Shown here piece after piece: positions 34,504-45,777 of a DNA stretch of 64,000 nt. The notes under the pieces were generated by a model. The model ran no database searches and was not told where the DNA came from. It was given only the letters and a program-made list of their open reading frames with translations. This DNA comes from Thermosinus carboxydivorans Nor1 (GTDB lineage Bacteria > Bacillota > Negativicutes > Sporomusales > Thermosinaceae), in NCBI RefSeq assembly GCF_000169155.1, contig NZ_AAWL01000005.1, forward strand, positions 103,754 through 167,753. Reading direction: 5' to 3'. The translations under genes were made by a program, and so were the position numbers. How positions within the stretch are numbered: position 1 is the stretch's first letter; every line of letters starts with the position of its first letter.

Positions 34504-36426
34504 ATGTCCCGTAAGTCTTTCTACATCACTACCCCGATTTACTACCCCAGTGACCGGCTGCATATCGGTCACGCCTACTGTACCACGATTGCCGACGCCA
34601 TCGCCCGCTACAAGCGGCTCGCCGGCTATGACGTGTTCTTCCTGACCGGGTCGGACGAACACGGCCAGAAGATTGAGCGCAAAGCCAAGGAGCATGGCGT
34701 CACGCCTATCGAATATGTGGACAAAATCGTCGCGTCGTTTAAACATCTTTGGGAGAAACTCAATATTTCCAACGACGACTTTATCCGCACTACCGAGACG
34801 CGGCACAAGGAAGTAGTACAGAGCATTTTCCAGAAGATTTACGACCAGGGGGACATTTACAAAGCGACCTATGAAGGCCAATATTGTACGCCGTGTGAAA
34901 CGTTCTGGCTGGAGCGCCAGCTGGTAGACGGCAAATGTCCTGACTGCGGCCGCCCGGTGGAGCTTGTGCAGGAGGAGAGCTATTTTTTCCGATTGTCTAA
35001 GTACCAGGACCGGCTGCTCCAGTATATTGAGGAGAACCCAGATTTCATTCAGCCCGCATCACGGCGCAACGAGATGATCAACTTTATCAAGAGCGGCCTG
35101 GAAGACCTTTGTGTTTCCCGGACCACTTTCGACTGGGGCATTCCGGTGCCGTTCGACACCAAGCATGTAGTGTATGTGTGGTTTGATGCGCTAGTCAATT
35201 ATATTACCGCCGCGGGCTACCTGCACGACCGCGAAAAGTTTAACAAATACTGGCCGGCTGACGTGCATCTTGTGGGCAAAGAAATCGTTCGCTTCCATAC
35301 CATTATCTGGCCGATTATTCTTATGGCCTTGGGCATTGAGCTGCCGAAGATGGTGTACGGTCATGGCTGGCTGGTCGTCGAAGGCGACAAGATGTCCAAA
35401 TCCAAGGGGAACGTCATCGACCCGCTGGCCCTGATTGACGAATTTGGCGCCGACGCCATCCGTTATTTCCTCCTTAAAGAGATTACCCTCGGCCTGGACG
35501 GCAACTTCTCCCGCGAAGCACTAATTAGCCGCATTAACGCCGATTTGGCCAACGACCTTGGCAATCTGCTTCATCGCACTCTTAGCATGATCGGTCGGTT
35601 TAACGGCGGTGTTATCGAGGGCCCGGGCGCAAACGAGCCCATCGATCTGGAACTGGTGGAGCTGGCGCAAAATACGGCCGCCGCTTACGAAAAGCACATG
35701 GAAAATATGGAAATTAACGCCGCCATCAAGGAAGTATGGGGCCTCATCGGCCGCGCCAACAAATACATTGATGAGACGGCGCCGTGGGCGTTGGCCAAAG
35801 ATGCAACCAAGAAGAGCCGGTTGAACACCGTGTTGTATAACCTGGCTGAGGTGCTGCGGATCGTCAGCATCCTTATCTCGCCGTTCATGCCGCAAGCGGC
35901 GCCGAAGATCTGGTCTCAGCTCGGCATTGAAGATAATTTTGGCAACATGCGGCTGGACGATGCCCAGCGGTGGGGCCAGCTTAAAGCTGGCACGCGGGTA
36001 AACAAACCGGAACCGATTTTCCCGCGCATTGAAGTAAAAGCCGACGAAGAACCGGCAGCGACAGCCACCCCGCGCCCGCCGGTGGCAGCAGCCGCTCCGA
36101 CGCCGGCTGAAATCACCATTGACGAATTTGCCAAAATGGACCTCAGGGTGGCGAAGGTGCTGGCCTGTGAGAAAGTGCCGAAAGCCGACAAACTACTCAA
36201 ACTTACTGTTGACCTCGGCGCCGAACAGCGCACCATTGTTTCCGGCATCGCCCTGCACTACCAGCCGGAAGACTTGGTAGGCAAAAATGTCGTGCTGGTA
36301 GCTAACCTTAAACCGGCTAAAATCCGCGGCATCGAATCGCGCGGTATGGTGCTGGCTGCTTCAAGCGGTGACAAGCTGGTGCTGGTGGACGCGCCCGACA
36401 TGCCGCCCGGCAGCAAGGTGAAATAG
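34504..36426 (+). CDS. metG: Methionyl-tRNA synthetase with fused tRNA-binding domain
   Basis: A 640-residue class I synthetase. The HIGH motif is at residues 21-24, the zinc knuckle CTPC...CPDC near 127-147, and KMSKS near 300 (GDKMSKSKGN). After the anticodon-binding domain comes a C-terminal Trbp111/EMAP domain (about 540-640, DLRVAKVLACEKVPKADKLL). A Pro/Ala-rich linker separates the two. ATG 34504 follows GGAGGAGGCCTACC; earlier in-frame codons lack one. No T-box is recognised in the leader. Confidence 0.96.
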   Translation: MSRKSFYITTPIYYPSDRLHIGHAYCTTIADAIARYKRLAGYDVFFLTGSDEHGQKIERKAKEHGVTPIEYVDKIVASFKHLWEKLNISNDDFIRTTETRHKEVVQSIFQKIYDQGDIYKATYEGQYCTPCETFWLERQLVDGKCPDCGRPVELVQEESYFFRLSKYQDRLLQYIEENPDFIQPASRRNEMINFIKSGLEDLCVSRTTFDWGIPVPFDTKHVVYVWFDALVNYITAAGYLHDREKFNKYWPADVHLVGKEIVRFHTIIWPIILMALGIELPKMVYGHGWLVVEGDKMSKSKGNVIDPLALIDEFGADAIRYFLLKEITLGLDGNFSREALISRINADLANDLGNLLHRTLSMIGRFNGGVIEGPGANEPIDLELVELAQNTAAAYEKHMENMEINAAIKEVWGLIGRANKYIDETAPWALAKDATKKSRLNTVLYNLAEVLRIVSILISPFMPQAAPKIWSQLGIEDNFGNMRLDDAQRWGQLKAGTRVNKPEPIFPRIEVKADEEPAATATPRPPVAAAAPTPAEITIDEFAKMDLRVAKVLACEKVPKADKLLKLTVDLGAEQRTIVSGIALHYQPEDLVGKNVVLVANLKPAKIRGIESRGMVLAASSGDKLVLVDAPDMPPGSKVK

Positions 36427-36427
36427 C

Positions 36428-37192
36428 ATGCTGTTTGACTCCCATGCCCATGTTGACGACAAACGGTTCGACGCCGACCGGGCCGAGGTAATCGCCCGGC
36501 TGGCGGCTGGCGGCGTAACCGGCTTTCTCAACGTCGGGGCCGACATGGCTTCGTCGGCCCGCTCGCTCACTTTGGCCGAGCAGTATGACAATATCTATGC
36601 CGCCGTGGGCGTCCACCCCCACGACGCCAAAGACGTGCGAGAAAGCGACTATGACCAGCTTGCTGCCTGGGCCGCGCATCCCAAGGTGGTAGCCATTGGC
36701 GAGACCGGCCTTGACTATTATTACAACCTGTCGCCGCGTGAGGTGCAGCAGCGAATTTTTATCCGCCACCTGGACCTGGCGCGGCAGCTAGACTTGCCCT
36801 TTATTATCCATGACCGCGATGCGCACGGTGATGTGCTGGCTATCATCAAAAAAGAAGCGAAAGGGTTGCGCGGCGTTTTTCACTGCTTTTCTGGGAGTCT
36901 GGAAATGGCCCGCGAAGTGATTAAACTGGGCTTCTATGTGTCGCTGGCCGGCCCGGTGACATATCCCAACGCCGCGAAGCTCAAGGAAGTCGCTGCCAGC
37001 GTCCCCCTTGAGCGGTTGCTTATCGAAACCGATTCGCCCTATCTTACGCCCCAACCACACCGCGGCCGCCGCAACGAGCCGGCTCATGTGCGATATGTGG
37101 CGGAAACGATTGCCGCCTTGCGCGGCCTGAGTTTGGAGCAGGTGGCCGCCGCCACGGCGGCCAATGCACGCGAATTATTTCGTCTGCCGTAA
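36428..37192 (+). CDS. tatD: TatD-family metal-dependent DNase
   Basis: A 254-residue amidohydrolase-fold protein of the TatD/YcfH family. Metal ligands are visible in DSHAHVDD (residues 4-11), GETGLDYYY near 93, IHDRDAHGD near 128, FHCFSG near 152 and ETDSPYL near 203. The ATG lies one base behind the metG stop. In Bacillus the homologue yabD also follows metS; there yabE comes next, here the complex I operon intervenes. Confidence 0.94.
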   Translation: MLFDSHAHVDDKRFDADRAEVIARLAAGGVTGFLNVGADMASSARSLTLAEQYDNIYAAVGVHPHDAKDVRESDYDQLAAWAAHPKVVAIGETGLDYYYNLSPREVQQRIFIRHLDLARQLDLPFIIHDRDAHGDVLAIIKKEAKGLRGVFHCFSGSLEMAREVIKLGFYVSLAGPVTYPNAAKLKEVAASVPLERLLIETDSPYLTPQPHRGRRNEPAHVRYVAETIAALRGLSLEQVAAATAANARELFRLP

Positions 37193-37193
37193 A

Positions 37194-37233
37194 AAAATCC
37201 CGGCACCCAAAGTTTTGGGCCGCCGGGATTTTA
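37194..37233 (+). terminator. Terminator after tatD
   Basis: AAAATCCCGGC / GCCGGGATTTT outer stem with an inner CCCAAA / TTTGGG stem, ending in TTTT. Confidence 0.85.
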
Positions 37234-37560
37234 ATTTTTATAGATATGCTGTCGGTATAAGCAAAACCTGATACTGGCGGCGTTATCGCCCTATGGCCAT
37301 ACCTTATTAACCTTACCTCCTGGAAGCGGAGCAAATGGTTATTACAGCTGCGTTAAGCGGTCGAATGTCGGTAAATGCGCGAATATTCACAAAAGTTATA
37401 AAGGAACTGTTATGGGGTTGGCCCTAATAAGACTTTTCAATTTCATCTTCTGTCAATGACGGCGTTACAATTAAAGGGAATTCTCCAATTAGTTTTGGCT
37501 GGCAACCGATCAGAATAAAGGCGTGGGCACATTATGTCGAAACCAGGGGGGAGGAATAAT
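37234..37560 (+). other. Gene-free leader region before the nuo operon
   Basis: About 330 bp with no gene or known RNA family that I recognise. A TACAAT at 37466-37471 could be a -10 box, but the matching -35 is weak. The nuoA ribosome binding site GGGGGGAGGAATA ends the region. Regulation of nuo cannot be read from it. Confidence 0.4.
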
Positions 37561-37907
37561 ATGCTCACAGATTATGGCAGGATCGGACTGTTGATGGTAG
37601 TGGCCTTGATTTTTCCGTTTATTCCTTTGTTTGTTTCCTCGCTGCTGCAGACCAAGAAGCCGACGACGGAAAAACTTAGCACTTATGAGTGCGGCTTGGA
37701 CACCATTGGCCGGACCTGGATTCAATTTAAAAGTAGTTACTTTTTGTACGCACTGGTTTTTGTCGTTTTTGACATCGAAACGGTATTTTTATATCCGTGG
37801 GCGGTAAAGTACCAGCAGCTCGGCACCTACGCCTTTGTCGAAATGTTCATCTTCATTGCCATCTTGGTCATTGGCCTTTGGTATGCGTGGAAGAAAGGGG
37901 CATTGGA

Positions 37908-37917
<10 letters not shown>
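37561..37917 (+). CDS. nuoA: NADH-quinone oxidoreductase-type subunit A
   Basis: A 118-residue membrane protein with three helices and the NuoA signature YECGLD followed by [15 protein letters not shown]. It is part of the quinone-site membrane arm base. ATG 37561 has GGGGGGAGGAATA before it. An ATG nine codons upstream is in frame but lacks a binding site. It overlaps nuoB by 10 bases. Confidence 0.95.
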
Positions 37918-38418
<501 letters not shown>

Positions 38419-38429
<11 letters not shown>

Positions 38430-38886
38430 AATGCCGGTATTGGAATTTTTAAATGAAATCGCAGGTAGCGGCGGCGGGGTGGAGATAGCGGCCGCCGGTG
38501 TCGAGCCTGTTCTGCTCGTGACCGCTGGTAGGCTGAAGGCTATCTTAAAGCGGCTGAAAGAGGACGAGCGGTGCTGCTTTGACTTTTTAAGCAGTCTTAC
38601 GGCAGTGGAGTATCCCGCTTATTTCGAGGTTGTCTATCACCTCTATTCTTTGCCGCTGGGGCACCGGGCAACCGTAAAGACACGGGTGGCCAAGGACGAC
38701 CCGCAGGTGCCGTCGATCGCCGACTTGTGGCCGACCGCTAATTTCCAAGAACGCGAGGTCTATGACCTGTTGGGCGTCGTTTTCACCGGGCACCCTGGCC
38801 TAACTCGCATTTTGTTGCCCGAAGGCTTTGATGGTCACCCGCTCCGCAAGGATTATAAATTGCCGCTGCGGCTGGAAACGAGGTGA
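38419..38886 (+). CDS. nuoC: NADH-quinone oxidoreductase-type subunit C
   Basis: A 155-residue protein of the 30-kDa subunit family, with [39 protein letters not shown] sequence near residues 80-115 (REVYDLLGV signature) and HPLRKDY near the end. It is separate from NuoD, not fused as in enterobacteria. It overlaps nuoB by 11 bases. Confidence 0.93.
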
Positions 38887-38887
38887 T

Positions 38888-39991
38888 ATGCCGGTGACGA
38901 GAACAGAAGTTTACACCCTGAACATGGGCCCCCAGCACCCTAGTACGCACGGCGTGCTTCGCGTCGTTCTTGAATTGGACGGCGAGACGGTAGTGAGAGC
39001 TACGCCCGAATTCGGCTATCTGCACCGGGGCATCGAAAAACTGGCGGAAAAGCTGACCTATCAGCAAATTACCCCTTATACTGATCGGCTGGATTATCTA
39101 TCCGCCATGGGCAATAATCTGGGCTACTGCCAGGCAGTGGAGAAACTGATGGGCTTGACCGTGCCTGAGCGGGCTGAGTATTTGCGCATCATCATGGTCG
39201 AACTCAACCGCATCGCCAGTCATCTGCTTTTTCTCGGTTCCATCGCTATTGACCTGGGTGGCAGCACTGGCCTGATGTACGCTTTCCGCGACCGCGAACG
39301 CATTTTGGATCTGTTTGATTTAGCTTGCGGTGCGCGACTGACTTACAACTATATCCGCATTGGCGGCGTCATGGCCGATGTGCCGCCTGAATTTCCTGAT
39401 GCCGTCCGCCGTTTTCTTGACGATTTCCCCGCGATGCTGGAAGAATACCATGGCCTTATCACCGGCAACGAAATTTTTTATTACCGGCTCAAAGATACGG
39501 CGATCATCAGCGGCGAGCGAGCGCTGGCCCTGGGCCTGACCGGGCCGGTGCTGCGGGCGTCGGGCGTGGATTACGACCTGCGCAAGGCTGAGCCGTATGG
39601 CATCTATGACCGCTTTGACTTTCGGGTGCCGCTGGGCAGCAAGGGTGACAACTGGGACCGCTACCTGGTGCGCATGGAGGAAATGGCGGAAAGCGCCCGT
39701 ATAGTTCGTCAAGCCCTTGACCAGCTGCCAGCAGGCCCGGTCATGGCGCAAGTGCCCAAAGTTATCAAACCCCCTGCCGGCGAGGTTTACCATCGCATTG
39801 AAAATCCGCGGGGTGAACTGGGTTATTATATCGTGAGCGATGGCAGTACGAAACCATACCGCTTTCATGTTCGGCGGCCGTCGTTTATCAACCTTGCCGT
39901 CGTGGACGAACTGTGTCGGGGCGGCAAGGTGGCTGACGTGGTAGCCGTGCTGGCCACGCTTGACCCGGTTATGGGCGAAGTAGACTGTTAA
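38888..39991 (+). CDS. nuoD: NADH-quinone oxidoreductase-type subunit D
   Basis: A 367-residue 49-kDa-type subunit. [13 protein letters not shown] near residue 13, GYLHRGIEK near 40 and the C-terminal DPVMGEVD are the signatures. It lacks the N- and C-terminal CxxC pairs of NiFe-hydrogenase large subunits, so the complex is a respiratory complex I rather than a hydrogenase. AGGTGAT precedes ATG 38888, one base behind nuoC. Confidence 0.95.
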   Translation: MPVTRTEVYTLNMGPQHPSTHGVLRVVLELDGETVVRATPEFGYLHRGIEKLAEKLTYQQITPYTDRLDYLSAMGNNLGYCQAVEKLMGLTVPERAEYLRIIMVELNRIASHLLFLGSIAIDLGGSTGLMYAFRDRERILDLFDLACGARLTYNYIRIGGVMADVPPEFPDAVRRFLDDFPAMLEEYHGLITGNEIFYYRLKDTAIISGERALALGLTGPVLRASGVDYDLRKAEPYGIYDRFDFRVPLGSKGDNWDRYLVRMEEMAESARIVRQALDQLPAGPVMAQVPKVIKPPAGEVYHRIENPRGELGYYIVSDGSTKPYRFHVRRPSFINLAVVDELCRGGKVADVVAVLATLDPVMGEVDC

Positions 39992-40013
39992 AGGGTGGAA
40001 AAGGAGCAAGCGT

Positions 40014-41051
40014 ATGGATGAAAAGAGCGGACTCATAATCTTGGCCGCGAGGCTGCGCGATTTTTTGGGGCGGTACCTAGAGGGCGGCGCGATTGATGTG
40101 GCCATGATGTTTGTCGGTATCGGCGCCATCTTAGGCGTCATTCTCACCGCGGCGATCGTTCTTGTTTATGCCGAGCGTAAGGTGAGCGCCTTTATGCAGA
40201 TGCGGGTCGGACCAAACCGGGTTGGACCATGGGGGCTATTGCAGACGGTTGCCGATATGCTTAAACTGCTGGCGAAAGAAGATATCAGGCCCCATGGCGT
40301 AGAACGGCGGATTTGGGCGCTTGCCCCGGTGCTATTGTTCGTCCCGGCAGCGGCGGCCTATGCCGTTTTACCGTTTGACAACGGCGCGATTTTTGCTGAT
40401 CTCAATATCGGCATTTTCTATTTCATCGCCATTTCGTCCCAGGCAACCATTCCCTTCCTAATGGCCGGCTGGGCGTCAAATAACAAATATGCCCTGATCG
40501 GCGGCATGCGCACCGTCGCCCAGATGATCAGCTATGAAATACCGCTAGTGTTTTCGCTGTTAGGGGTTGTCATGCTAGTAGGGTCGATGCGCATGGGCGA
40601 CATTGTCGCGGCCCAGCGTGACCTTTGGTTCATCTGTTTGCAGCCGGCCGCGTTTGTTGTCTATGTCATCGCCGCTACGGCCGAAACGAACCGGACTCCC
40701 TTCGATCTGGTGGAGGCCGAGTCAGAAATCATTGCCGGCCCTTTTACCGAGTATAGCGGCATGCGCTGGTCGTTCTTCTTTTTGGCTGAATATGCCAACT
40801 TAGTGGCTGTTTCCGCGATCGCCGTCACCTTGTTTTTGGGCGGTTGGAACGGCCCCTGGCTGCCGGGATGGCTTTGGTTCGCTCTGAAAACGGCTGTTAT
40901 GATTTTTATCTTCATGTGGTTTCGCTGGACATTCCCGCGTATCCGCGTGGATCAGCTCATGTCGTTTGGCTGGAAAGTGCTGCTGCCGATCGCCCTCGCC
41001 AATATTGTCGTCACCGGCATCGGCATCTATGTCTACAAAATGGTTAGTTAG
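40014..41051 (+). CDS. nuoH: NADH-quinone oxidoreductase-type subunit H
   Basis: A 345-residue membrane protein with about eight helices. Family motifs are [20 protein letters not shown] near residue 47 and [15 protein letters not shown] near 225, which line the quinone channel. It starts 22 bp after nuoD, with AAAGGAGCAAGCGT upstream. Confidence 0.95.
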   Translation: MDEKSGLIILAARLRDFLGRYLEGGAIDVAMMFVGIGAILGVILTAAIVLVYAERKVSAFMQMRVGPNRVGPWGLLQTVADMLKLLAKEDIRPHGVERRIWALAPVLLFVPAAAAYAVLPFDNGAIFADLNIGIFYFIAISSQATIPFLMAGWASNNKYALIGGMRTVAQMISYEIPLVFSLLGVVMLVGSMRMGDIVAAQRDLWFICLQPAAFVVYVIAATAETNRTPFDLVEAESEIIAGPFTEYSGMRWSFFFLAEYANLVAVSAIAVTLFLGGWNGPWLPGWLWFALKTAVMIFIFMWFRWTFPRIRVDQLMSFGWKVLLPIALANIVVTGIGIYVYKMVS

Positions 41052-41061
41052 GGGGGGAGCC

Positions 41062-41511
41062 ATGTTTGGCAAAGGCTTACTGACCGGCATGCTCATTACC
41101 TTAAAACGGTTTTTTGGGCGCCCTAATACGGTTCAATATCCGGACGAAAAGCTGCCAATGACGGCGCGGTTTCGCGGTGGCGCTTTGACTTTAGATATTA
41201 ATAGATGTATTGCCTGCGGCCTGTGCGCCATGGCCTGTCCTAATCAGGCTATCGGCCTGGCGACGACGGTGGATGAAAGCAAGAAAAAAAGCCTTACCAG
41301 TTATATTCATCATACCGGACTGTGTTTGTACTGCAATCTTTGTCTAGAGGCCTGCCCGGCCAAGGCGCTAACTTGGGATCAAAACTATGAGGCGGCGTGC
41401 TATTTACGCCAAAATCTCGATGTTGATTGCCTGGCTGTCGCCCGTCGGCGACTAGCGCTGCCGACTGCCGCCGAATCTGTTTTGGCCGAGGGGAGGATTG
41501 TCAGTGGATAA
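41062..41511 (+). CDS. nuoI: NADH-quinone oxidoreductase-type subunit I
   Basis: A 149-residue ferredoxin-like subunit with two 4Fe-4S motifs: CIACGLCAMACP near residue 51 and CLYCNLCLEACP near 92 (clusters N6a/N6b). With NuoEFG absent, this subunit is the likely point of electron entry from an external donor such as ferredoxin (inference). GGGGGGGAGCC lies before the ATG. Confidence 0.94.
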   Translation: MFGKGLLTGMLITLKRFFGRPNTVQYPDEKLPMTARFRGGALTLDINRCIACGLCAMACPNQAIGLATTVDESKKKSLTSYIHHTGLCLYCNLCLEACPAKALTWDQNYEAACYLRQNLDVDCLAVARRRLALPTAAESVLAEGRIVSG

Positions 41512-42010
41512 ACTGGTTTATACCGCTTCCTTTTATGTGTTAGCGGCCCTGACGCTTGCCGCCGCTGCCGGCGTTGTCTTTAAGCGTAACTTGGTTCACA
41601 GTGCTTTGCTGCTGGCCCTTACCTTTATCGGCGTGGCCGGTCTGTATGTTCTCCTACAGGCCGATTTTCTCGCTGCCGTTCAGGTGCTGGTGTACAATGG
41701 GGCGGTGGCCGTCATTGTTGTTATCGGGGTCATGGTTACGCAGCGCGGCGACATGAAAAGTAGCAATCCCAGCAACAGTCTGGGATGGAAGGCGGCGGCC
41801 GTTGCTGCTGTTTTCACCGGGATGATCATAGCCGCCGTTGCTGCGACGCCGTGGCCGCTGGCGGCAGCGCCGCCAGCGGCCGCAACAGCCCCGGCGATTG
41901 CCGAAATCCTGCTGCGCGATTTTGCCGTGGCCTTCGAGACGGCGGCAGTGCTGCTGCTAGTGGCCATGATGGGCGCCATTATTTTGGCCAAAGGGGTGGA
42001 TAAATCGTGA
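41504..42010 (+). CDS. nuoJ: NADH-quinone oxidoreductase-type subunit J
   Basis: A 168-residue membrane protein of five predicted helices. [21 protein letters not shown] near residue 55 is the NuoJ signature. GTG 41504 is preferred over TTG 41498 because GGGGAGGA lies 7 bases before it. It overlaps nuoI by 8 bases. Confidence 0.92.
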   Translation: MDKLVYTASFYVLAALTLAAAAGVVFKRNLVHSALLLALTFIGVAGLYVLLQADFLAAVQVLVYNGAVAVIVVIGVMVTQRGDMKSSNPSNSLGWKAAAVAAVFTGMIIAAVAATPWPLAAAPPAAATAPAIAEILLRDFAVAFETAAVLLLVAMMGAIILAKGVDKS

Positions 42011-42318
42011 CGATAGGTCTGGCGCATTTCCTGGTTGTTGGCGCTGTCCTGTTTGGCCTGGGTCTGTATGGCCTGTTTACCAAGCGCAACACGGTGGCGA
42101 TCCTTATGTGCATCGAACTGATGCTGAATGCCGTCAATCTCAATATGCTTGCTTTCTCCCGCTTCGTTACCCCTGAGACCTTTGTCGGTCAGATTTTTGC
42201 CATCTTCAATATCACCGTAGCGGCTGCAGAGGTGGCGGTGGGTTTGGCGCTCATTTTCAGCATTTGTCGCGACCGCGCTTCGGTTTATGCTGACGACCTT
42301 GACTGGATGAAATGGTAA
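42007..42318 (+). CDS. nuoK: NADH-quinone oxidoreductase-type subunit K
   Basis: A 103-residue three-helix antiporter-like subunit, with the conserved Glu in [12 protein letters not shown] near residue 37 and a second Glu in [11 protein letters not shown] near 72, both in proton channels. The GTG start overlaps the nuoJ stop (GTGA). Confidence 0.95.
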   Translation: MTIGLAHFLVVGAVLFGLGLYGLFTKRNTVAILMCIELMLNAVNLNMLAFSRFVTPETFVGQIFAIFNITVAAAEVAVGLALIFSICRDRASVYADDLDWMKW

Positions 42319-42334
42319 AGGTAGGTGTGCCTCC

Positions 42335-44245
42335 ATGTTCAGCGATTACGCCTTGCATCACGCCTGGCTTATCCCCTTGCTGCCGGCGGCCGCTTTCGTC
42401 CTCATTGCCTTCGTGCTGCGCGGGGCGCCGCTAGCGGCGGCGTTCGCGGCCATTGGCGCTAGTTGCGTTAGTTTTGGCCTCGCCGTAGGGGTGGGGGCTG
42501 CTGTCATTACCAGCCCCATTACGGTAGAAACTCCTTTTATTCAACGTGTAACCTGGTTTACCATGCCTGGTCTGCATGTTGATATGGGCGTGTATATCGA
42601 TCCCACGGCAGCAATGATGTTGTTTGTGGTGACACTGGTGTCGCTGCTGGTGCAAATTTACTCCATAGGATACATGCATGGGGACCCCGGGTTTACCCGT
42701 TTCTTCGCCTATTTATCACTGTTTGCCGCCGCAATGCTCGGGTTGGTGCTTGCCGTTAACTTTGTCCAACTGTTTGTATTCTGGGAACTGGTGGGCTTGT
42801 GTTCTTATCTGCTCATTGGCTATTACTTCTATAAAGTATCGGCCCGGGAAGCGGCGAAAAAAGCGTTTATCACTACCCGCGTTGGCGATTTTGGCCTATT
42901 GCTCGGCATTCTTTTCCTCCAGGTGCTGTTCGGGACGCTAGACTTTTATGAACTGAGCGGCAAAATTCCCGCATATGTCGCCCAACATGGTACTGGGCTG
43001 TTAACTATGGTGGCCATCCTGGTTTTTATCGGTCCGGTTGGTAAGTCGGGCCAGTTTCCGCTCCATGTGTGGCTGCCGGATGCCATGGAAGGCCCGACGC
43101 CTGTTTCGGCCCTTATTCATGCCGCCACCATGGTGGTGGCCGGCGTGTATCTGGTGGCCCGCGCCTATGGTTTGTTCAGCGCCCTGCCGGCAGCGATGAC
43201 GGTGGTAGCCTGGGTAGGGGGTTTTACCGCCTTGTTTGCCGCCGCCATTGCCGTTACGCAGCGGGAACTCAAACGGATTCTGGCTTATTCTACGGTCAGC
43301 CAGCTTGGCTATATGATGCTGGCGCTCGGCGTCGGCAGCCTGACGGCGTCAATGTTTCACCTCATGACCCATGCTTTCTTCAAAGCCCTCATGTTTTTGG
43401 CGGCTGGCTCGGTTTTGCACGCCTTACATGACAAAGCCGATATATTTTGTATGGGCGGCCTCCGGCAGAAAATGCCGGTCACTTTTGCCGCCATGGCTGT
43501 CGGCGTGCTGGCTATCGCCGGTATTCCTCCCTTTGCCGGTTTCTTTTCGAAAGACGAAATTCTCTTAGCCGCCGCCCAGGTGAGCTGGCCCCTTTATGGG
43601 CTGGCGACCGTTACAGCATTTTTGACCGCCTTTTACATGGCCCGTATGTTCTTTGTCGTTTTCTTCGGCCAGCCAAATCCGGACGACCATCCCCATGAAT
43701 GTGGCCCGGCCATGCTGATTGCGTTGGTAGTGCTCGGCATTTTTTCCGTGATTGGTGGTTGGGTGCCGTATGCTTATCACTTTGGCGAATGGGTACGCTT
43801 CGGGCCGGCCCATCACACCGATATCAACTGGGGAATCGCTGGGGTGTCCACGGCGCTGTCGATGGCAGCGATGGCTTTGGCCTGGCTGATTTACGGCGCC
43901 CGCACTGTACCGGCGACGGTTCTTAAGCAACGGTTCGCATGGCTGTATAATCTTAGTTATCGCAAATTTTACATCGATGAGCTGTATTTATGGTTGTGTC
44001 GCACTTTTGTTGACGGAGCGGGGCGACTGCTCTACTGGGTGGATGTATATGTGGTGGACGGCGTGGTTAACGGCGTCGCAGCCATGACGCGCGGTCTTGG
44101 CGGTAGACTGCGCTTCGCCCAGACTGGTCAGGTACAGCACTATGCAATGGTTTTGTTCAGCGCCACCGTGCTGCTGGCAGCCATTTTCGTGCTAGCGGAC
44201 GGTGGCTCAGCCGTCGCTACCTGGACGGGAGGTGCCCTGAAATGA
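42335..44245 (+). CDS. nuoL: NADH-quinone oxidoreductase-type subunit L
   Basis: A 636-residue Mrp-antiporter-like proton pump subunit with about 16 helices. WELVGLCSYLLIGYY holds the conserved Glu near residue 153. GKSGQFPLHVWLPDAMEGPTPVSALIHAATMV near 235-266 holds the conserved Lys and His. The long C-terminal part would form the lateral helix. AAGGTAGGTGTGCCTCC lies upstream. Confidence 0.95.
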   Translation: MFSDYALHHAWLIPLLPAAAFVLIAFVLRGAPLAAAFAAIGASCVSFGLAVGVGAAVITSPITVETPFIQRVTWFTMPGLHVDMGVYIDPTAAMMLFVVTLVSLLVQIYSIGYMHGDPGFTRFFAYLSLFAAAMLGLVLAVNFVQLFVFWELVGLCSYLLIGYYFYKVSAREAAKKAFITTRVGDFGLLLGILFLQVLFGTLDFYELSGKIPAYVAQHGTGLLTMVAILVFIGPVGKSGQFPLHVWLPDAMEGPTPVSALIHAATMVVAGVYLVARAYGLFSALPAAMTVVAWVGGFTALFAAAIAVTQRELKRILAYSTVSQLGYMMLALGVGSLTASMFHLMTHAFFKALMFLAAGSVLHALHDKADIFCMGGLRQKMPVTFAAMAVGVLAIAGIPPFAGFFSKDEILLAAAQVSWPLYGLATVTAFLTAFYMARMFFVVFFGQPNPDDHPHECGPAMLIALVVLGIFSVIGGWVPYAYHFGEWVRFGPAHHTDINWGIAGVSTALSMAAMALAWLIYGARTVPATVLKQRFAWLYNLSYRKFYIDELYLWLCRTFVDGAGRLLYWVDVYVVDGVVNGVAAMTRGLGGRLRFAQTGQVQHYAMVLFSATVLLAAIFVLADGGSAVATWTGGALK

Positions 44246-45777
44246 CCGGTTTTCCCATTCTAACTACTATTTTGCTCGCCCCCATTCTCGGTGCTTTGGC
44301 ACTTGCCTTGCTACCCAAAGGCGCGGAGAAAACAATTAAAATAGTTGCGGCCTGCGCCATGGGCGTGTCCCTGAGCCTGTCAATCTATTGTTATTTTGCT
44401 TATGATCTTGCTGCCGGCGGGATGCAATTTACGGAAAATGTGCCTTGGCTCAACGATCTTGGCGTCACTTACGCCATGGGGGTGGACGGCATTTCGCTGC
44501 CGCTCATGTTATTGACGACACTCATTGGCTTTTCCGCCGTCTTCGCTTCCTGGAGTGTGGATCACCGGCCCAAGGAGTTTTTCATTCTCCTGCTGATCCT
44601 CACCGCCGGGGTCATCGGTACGTTTATCACCCGCGATCTCTTCATTTTCTTGCTTTTTTATGAACTGGTCGTCATCCCCATTTACATCATGGTAATCGTC
44701 TGGGGTTCGAGCAAACGGGTGACGAAGGAATATGCCGGCATGAAGCTAACGCTGTACTTGCTCATTGGGTCGGCCTTCATGCTGGTTGGTGTGGTCGCTT
44801 TGTATCTTACGGCATACCCGGCCGGCCTGCGCACGTTCAGCATGGAGGCCTTAGTCCGGGCCCATGAACTGGGCAACTTGCCCGAAGATTTTCAGATTTT
44901 TGCCTTTTTCCTGCTCCTGATTGGCTTTGGGTCGCTTCTTTCGATGTGGCCGCTGCACAGCTGGTCGCCTGATGGGTATGCCGGCGCGCCTACCGCGGTA
45001 TCGATGATCCACGCCGGTGTTCTGAAAAAAATCGGCGGCTACGGCCTCATCCGCCTGGGCCTGTTGGTACTGCCCCTGGGGGCTAAATTCTGGGCGCCGC
45101 TCATCGCGCTATTAGGAGTGGCCAACGTGGTGTATGCCGCCTTCATCGCCGTGGCGCAGAAGGATATGAAATATGTTGTCGGCTATTCGTCGGTTTCCCA
45201 TATGGGGTTTGTCCTTATTGGCTTTGCCGCTCTCAATGTCATTGGTCTCAACGGGGCGGTGGCCAACATGTTCGCCCACGGCGTCATGAGCGCCTTGTTC
45301 TTTGCCATGATCGGTTATGTCTACGAAAAAACCCATACCCGCCATATTCCTGATCTGGGCGGCCTGGCTCACCAGCTGCCGCGGGTAGCCACCGGTTTTA
45401 TGCTGGCAGGCATGGCTTCACTCGGCCTACCGGGACTAATCGGTTTCGTTCCCGAGTTTACCATTTTCGTTGGCGCCTTCCGCCAATATCCGCTGCCAAC
45501 GCTGCTAGCCATCACCGGGATTGTCCTTACCGCCCTGTACACTCTGCGCGTACTGGCCAATGTCTTGTTTGGGCCACGCCTGGTGCAGTACGACAACTGC
45601 CGCGACGTCCGCGGCCCGGCCTTGGTGCCGCTGCTGGCGCTGGGCTCGGTGCTGGTAGTTTTCGGACTATTCCCTGGTCTCCTCATCAGGATGGTTAACA
45701 GCGGCGTCGAACCGCTGTTGCCGCTCTTAGCCAAACTCCAAGATGCGTCGGCCATGATTGGAGGGATTTTCCGATGA
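44242..45777 (+). CDS. nuoM: NADH-quinone oxidoreductase-type subunit M
   Basis: A 511-residue antiporter-like subunit. FYELVVIPIYIMVIVWG holds the conserved Glu near residue 140. PLHSWSPDGYAGAPTAVSMIHAGVLKKIGGYG near 237-268 holds the conserved channel residues. It overlaps nuoL by four bases (ATGA). Confidence 0.95.
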   Translation: MTGFPILTTILLAPILGALALALLPKGAEKTIKIVAACAMGVSLSLSIYCYFAYDLAAGGMQFTENVPWLNDLGVTYAMGVDGISLPLMLLTTLIGFSAVFASWSVDHRPKEFFILLLILTAGVIGTFITRDLFIFLLFYELVVIPIYIMVIVWGSSKRVTKEYAGMKLTLYLLIGSAFMLVGVVALYLTAYPAGLRTFSMEALVRAHELGNLPEDFQIFAFFLLLIGFGSLLSMWPLHSWSPDGYAGAPTAVSMIHAGVLKKIGGYGLIRLGLLVLPLGAKFWAPLIALLGVANVVYAAFIAVAQKDMKYVVGYSSVSHMGFVLIGFAALNVIGLNGAVANMFAHGVMSALFFAMIGYVYEKTHTRHIPDLGGLAHQLPRVATGFMLAGMASLGLPGLIGFVPEFTIFVGAFRQYPLPTLLAITGIVLTALYTLRVLANVLFGPRLVQYDNCRDVRGPALVPLLALGSVLVVFGLFPGLLIRMVNSGVEPLLPLLAKLQDASAMIGGIFR